A stretch of 64,000 nucleotides of DNA from positions 4,491,074-4,555,073 of the forward strand of contig NZ_CP041186.1 of assembly GCF_006517175.1 (NCBI RefSeq), in the 5' to 3' direction. The notes under the pieces are model-generated. The model was not told the DNA's origin, did no database searches, and saw only the letters and a list, made by a program, of their open reading frames with translations. The position numbers and the translations under genes were made by a program. This document shows, in pieces, positions 61,304-64,000 of the stretch. Origin of the DNA: Persicimonas caeni (GTDB taxonomy: Bacteria; Myxococcota_A; Bradymonadia; Bradymonadales; Bradymonadaceae). Every line of letters begins with the position of its first letter. The stretch's first letter is position 1.

Positions 61304-61387
61304 CTAAGTTCTGAGAGCACTCGTAGTTCACGCTGTTCGATACACCATACACCGCCTGACCCTGTTGTTCCCAGTGAGGAGCACAAC

Positions 61388-62008
61388 GTGATTATTAGCG
61401 ATGACTTTCGGGCGCACTTCGACCCGGAAGAGTTGGCCGAGCTCGATCGTGATTCAGCCGTGATTTTTGGGCTCAGGCGCGACTTGACCCTCGCGCTGAT
61501 GAACGAAGCTTGGTTTCGGTTTGCCCGAGAAAATGGCGCGACGCAGGCGTTCTTCGAGGAGTACGGGCTCGGATCCTCGTATCTCCAAGCGTTGCCGTCG
61601 CCCGTGCGCGACTTCTTCGCCAAGCGCGTGCGCGAATCGATGAAGCGACAGGAGCGCTGGGCCTTCGATTATTTGTGTCCGGGAAAGGACACGCTCCAGA
61701 AGTTTCGCATGAAGGTCTTTCCGCTCGAAGGGGGCGTGGGCTGCTTGGTCAGCAACTCGCTGATCGTCGAGCTGCCTCATCCCGACGAAACCGGCGCTGA
61801 CCTCAACATGATCGATGCGTACGTCGGCGCGAACAACATCGCCACGCAGTGCTGCCACTGTCAGCGCGTCCGCCTCGTGGCCGACCCGACGCGCTGGGAC
61901 TGGGTGCCCCGGCTGGTCGACCAGATGCCCAACAATATCTCTCACTCCATCTGTCCGACCTGCTTCGCTTACTTCTACCCATCCGAAGAGGGAGACGAGG
62001 AGAGCTGA
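61388..62008 (+). CDS. PAS-like protein with C-terminal zinc motif
   Basis: A 206 aa cytosolic protein. Residues about 1-125 look like a PAS fold (VIFGLRRDLTLALMNEAWFR, FDYLCPGKDTLQKFRMKVFP, GCLVSNSLIVELP). The C-terminal 50 residues carry CCHCQRVRLV, then W-x-W-V-P, then SHSICPTCFAYFYP. This CxxCxxVR...SHxICPxC arrangement is common at the ends of PAS and response-regulator proteins and should bind zinc. It is a sensor without an output domain, so it probably works through a partner. GTG 61388 is chosen because GAGGAG lies 7 bp upstream and the extension to 61289 is low-complexity. Confidence 0.8.
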   Translation: MIISDDFRAHFDPEELAELDRDSAVIFGLRRDLTLALMNEAWFRFARENGATQAFFEEYGLGSSYLQALPSPVRDFFAKRVRESMKRQERWAFDYLCPGKDTLQKFRMKVFPLEGGVGCLVSNSLIVELPHPDETGADLNMIDAYVGANNIATQCCHCQRVRLVADPTRWDWVPRLVDQMPNNISHSICPTCFAYFYPSEEGDEES

Positions 62009-62172
62009 GGGCGCGCCAATGGCGAGACCGCCAACGCCCACCGGAGCCGACCCGCAACACCGGCAAAGCCCAAACGTCCCAATCGAAAACGTCGGACACA
62101 AAAGACCAACCCCCACGCTCCGCCCTCGAAGCGCTCCGCCAAAAGCGCGAGGCGGAGAAACGCGCCGAATAG
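62005..62172 (+). CDS. Possible small charged protein, non-AUG start
   Basis: A frame open over the end of the PAS-like gene continues past its stop and ends with SALEALRQKREAEKRAE, which looks like a real helical C-terminus (Lys/Glu/Arg/Ala), unlike neighbouring frames. It has no ATG/GTG after 62008; the only start near a ribosome site is CTG 62005, after GAGGAGAG (55 codons). It may be a real short ORF, or the tail of a gene that lost its beginning. Confidence 0.3.
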   Translation: MRARQWRDRQRPPEPTRNTGKAQTSQSKTSDTKDQPPRSALEALRQKREAEKRAE

Positions 62173-62857
62173 GCCGGCGCGATCCGTCGGGAAGGCATTA
62201 GAGAAATTCGCCTCGTGCGTGCCGCCAGAGGACGATTTTAGATTTTTTGCGCAACAAAATCTCATTTCTGCCGAAAACCGTAATGAGGGGTGGACGTATC
62301 GTGCGCACGAATTTCCCCACAAATTTGAAACGGGCGGGTGAGTCGTCGTTAGATTTGGCTCGCCAGCTGGTGGCTGAGCCGGTGGGCACAGCCTGCGGCG
62401 GAACGGTTCCCCGATCCGCAAAACAGAGCCTTCGTAGCGAGCGTATCTTCGAGGAGAAGTTAGACCGTACCTCTTCGACGCGCTCGGCGGAGGCCGAGCC
62501 GGCAGTTTCGTCCTTGTGGCGAAACGCAGTTGTCGGATTTGCCCGGTGCGGGTTTGTTGATGCGTCGACGTCGGAGGTGGCGCGAAGATGGGCCTGTGCC
62601 ATGAGGAGTGCCGCAGCGGCGTCGCTGTAGCTCGTAGGTCGTGGCGTCGGGGTGGGCATGCGCTCAGCGTGTGACCTATCCGAGGTGGCTTGAAAACGGG
62701 GCGGGCTTTGCCCGTTGGCCGAGCACAATCACAAGCAAATCCGCAACGCCCATGCCGGGAAAAGCAGCCGGCAGGCGCACCGGTGTATCATCGGCCGCTC
62801 CCTGCATAGCCGCTAACCAAGCCCCATGACTCACGACCGCGCCGCAGGCGTCAAGCC
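62173..62857. other. Gene-free gap with one AT-rich hairpin
   Basis: No supported gene. AGATTTT (62240-62246), TTGCGCAAC and AAAATCT (62256-62262) form a hairpin in an AT-richer patch. The remaining frames are Ser/Arg strings with no domain. The 34 bp repeat copy 2 (62819-62852) closes the region. Confidence 0.55.
62819..62852. repeat. 34 bp dispersed repeat, copy 2
   Basis: AAGCCCCATGACTCACGACC followed by GCGCCGCAGGCGTC; three mismatches to 1175-1208. It lies 6 bp beyond the stop of the minus-strand reductase, in the same relative position as copy 1 beyond the SLC13 gene. Confidence 0.7.
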
Positions 62858-64000
62858 CTAGATCCCAAGCACGACGTCGACCAGCCGACGCCACTGCGTC
62901 CGACGCGTCTCCGAGGCCGGATAGCCCGCATAGAGCAGTTGGGCGGCGCCCATCTTTGCCAGGACGGGCGTGAGTTGGAGAGCCAGACGCGGGGCGCGCG
63001 CGGCGGCTTTGAGTTTGCTGGCGATGAGGTCGAGGTCGGGGGAGGGCATCTGCTGGAGCAGCCCTTGGGCGGCCATCTCGGCGTCCATCAGGCCGGTGCG
63101 CATCAGGGTTTCGAGCACCTCGGGCGACAAGGTCTGCGAGAAGCGTCGAAAGACGGTGTAGCCGGCGAAGAGGCCGCCGAAATGGCGTTGCCAGTCGCGG
63201 GTGTAGCCGGCTAGCCCGCGGCCTTCGGCGAGCGCGTCGGCCAGAAAGCGCGCGGCGACGAGGCCGGGGCCGATGCCCGAGCCGTGCGCCGAGAAGACCT
63301 GACAGGCTGCGTCGCCGATGACCGCGCGATTGCCCTCGTGAAAGCGCGCGTAGGGCCGCCGAATCGGGATGGCGCGCGAGCCGCCGAATTGGCGCTCGCC
63401 GATCCAGGGCTGGGCGGCGGCGAATTCCTGCAGAATCGCGTGCCCGGAGCGGTGCCCCTCAGCCGGGATGCTGCCGGTGAGCAGGCTGACGTGGTCGTCG
63501 TCGACGCGCACGTTCAAGATCGAGTAGCCGCCCTCGATGCCCGTAAAGCAGAGCGTGTGGCCCGGCGAGACGTCGTGCTCCTCGCAAAACCGCCGGGCCG
63601 CGGCGGTGTCAGTGACCGTGTGCACCGCCTGGGCGGCCGCGCAGATGTCGCGCGGCGCAGGGGCCGGGTGGCCCAACAGCCGCGCCCCGGTCATGCCCGA
63701 CGCGTCGATGTACCAGCGCGCCTCGATCGGGCCGCGCGAGGTCTGCAGGTGCCCGTCGGCCATCCCCTCCACACGCGTGCTGCCGACGAGTTCGGCGCCG
63801 GCGTCGCGCGCGCCGCGCTGCAACCGCTCGACGAGCAGGCGCATGTCGACCTCCATCAACTCGTGGTCGCGCACGACCACCCGCTCGGGCCCCCAGCCGG
63901 CCACGAGGTGGAAGTCGACGCCCATCGCCATGCGCTCGGGCGCCTCGGGCCGGGCAATCCCGGCGCGGTCGAAGAAACTCGCCGGCACCCCGTTGACCCA
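62858..64000 (-). CDS. FAD-dependent reductase/monooxygenase-like, 5' end missing
   Basis: C-terminal 380 residues of a geranylgeranyl-reductase/lycopene-cyclase-like flavoprotein. Visible parts: VDMRLLVERLQRGARDAGAE (substrate-domain entry), WYIDASGMTGARLLGHP (second FAD-binding strand, DASG), and the late FAD motif NRAVIGDAACQVFSAHGSGI, followed by GPGLVAARFLADAL. The N-terminal GxGxxG Rossmann motif is absent because the frame stays open to the window edge (WVNGVPASFF before the first GTG). Likely acts on an isoprenoid, halide or polyketide substrate; not resolvable. The C-terminal about 100 residues are helical. Downstream lies the 34 bp repeat. Confidence 0.85.
   Translation of the reverse strand, partial: WVNGVPASFFDRAGIARPEAPERMAMGVDFHLVAGWGPERVVVRDHELMEVDMRLLVERLQRGARDAGAELVGSTRVEGMADGHLQTSRGPIEARWYIDASGMTGARLLGHPAPAPRDICAAAQAVHTVTDTAAARRFCEEHDVSPGHTLCFTGIEGGYSILNVRVDDDHVSLLTGSIPAEGHRSGHAILQEFAAAQPWIGERQFGGSRAIPIRRPYARFHEGNRAVIGDAACQVFSAHGSGIGPGLVAARFLADALAEGRGLAGYTRDWQRHFGGLFAGYTVFRRFSQTLSPEVLETLMRTGLMDAEMAAQGLLQQMPSPDLDLIASKLKAAARAPRLALQLTPVLAKMGAAQLLYAGYPASETRRTQWRRLVDVVLGI

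Noticed and set aside
61289-61387. Longer start for the PAS-like protein
   Set aside because: The extension is low-complexity (Ser/His/Pro), while GTG 61388 has a strong ribosome site and leads straight into the domain.
62198-62728. 176 aa minus-strand frame in the right-hand gap
   Set aside because: Mixed Ser/Arg/Thr sequence without domain, start signal or repeat pattern; probably random in a GC-rich gap.
1-64000. tRNA, rRNA, insertion sequences, phage genes
   Set aside because: I looked for CCA-ended cloverleaf segments, transposase motifs and phage structural genes and saw none. A tRNA scan and IS search would settle this.

Overview
This 64 kb window is GC-rich DNA from a large-genome, predatory/myxobacteria-like Gram-negative bacterium, most likely the Myxococcota/Bradymonadota side of the former Deltaproteobacteria. 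The grounds are the many eukaryote-like Ser/Thr kinases, kinases fused to STAND-type ATPases and TPRs, a CarF-type plasmalogen desaturase, and many lipoproteins with long Asp/Ala-rich linkers (DAxDA...) in front of beta-propellers or MopE-like metal-binding motifs. The taxonomic call is inference. I see no rRNA, tRNA, phage, IS or CRISPR.

Layout. 1-1234: gene-free and repeat-rich (40, 42 and 65 bp tandem units, REP-like hairpins). 1235-4820: SLC13-type transporter, orphan XRE regulator, small membrane protein, TetR regulator. 4961-10459: a decayed tandem array of secreted lipoproteins (a C-terminal remnant, a 7-blade RCC1 propeller, a MopE/PQQ-propeller protein) sharing one leader. 10473-13183: Ser/Thr kinase plus TPR protein. 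13325-15465: a compact apparent stress module with a candidate ECF promoter, CarF/TMEM189-type plasmanylethanolamine desaturase, ECF sigma factor and ChrR-like zinc-cupin anti-sigma. 15652-18208: three genes joined by ATGA overlaps (sterol-desaturase-family hydroxylase, small membrane protein, HTTM-DCC fusion). 18326-23798: small membrane protein, HEAT/Zn-ribbon/TPR protein, and an APC permease fused to EIIA and TrkA-C domains.

23810-53797 is dominated by signalling giants: a cyclase-like/STAND/TPR/winged-helix protein, a 1.8-kDa-residue-scale hybrid with a degraded Ser/Thr kinase and an intact histidine kinase, and three kinase-ATPase-TPR proteins (two of them close paralogues). Between them lie a propeller lipoprotein, a MazG/malate-synthase-like pair, DoxX, and two hypothetical lipoproteins. 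The gap 29968-30711 holds stacked palindromes and repeats between convergent genes.

53834-64000: penicillin-acylase-family lipoprotein behind a TetR-type palindrome, a membrane lipoprotein whose start codon is buried in a long hairpin, a methyltransferase, a cytochrome P450, a four-CXXCH cytochrome c, a PAS-like/zinc protein, and the 3' part of an FAD-dependent reductase running off the right edge.

Most likely functional unit of new interest: the CarF-ECF-ChrR module, which would place ether-lipid desaturation directly with a singlet-oxygen-type sigma/anti-sigma pair.
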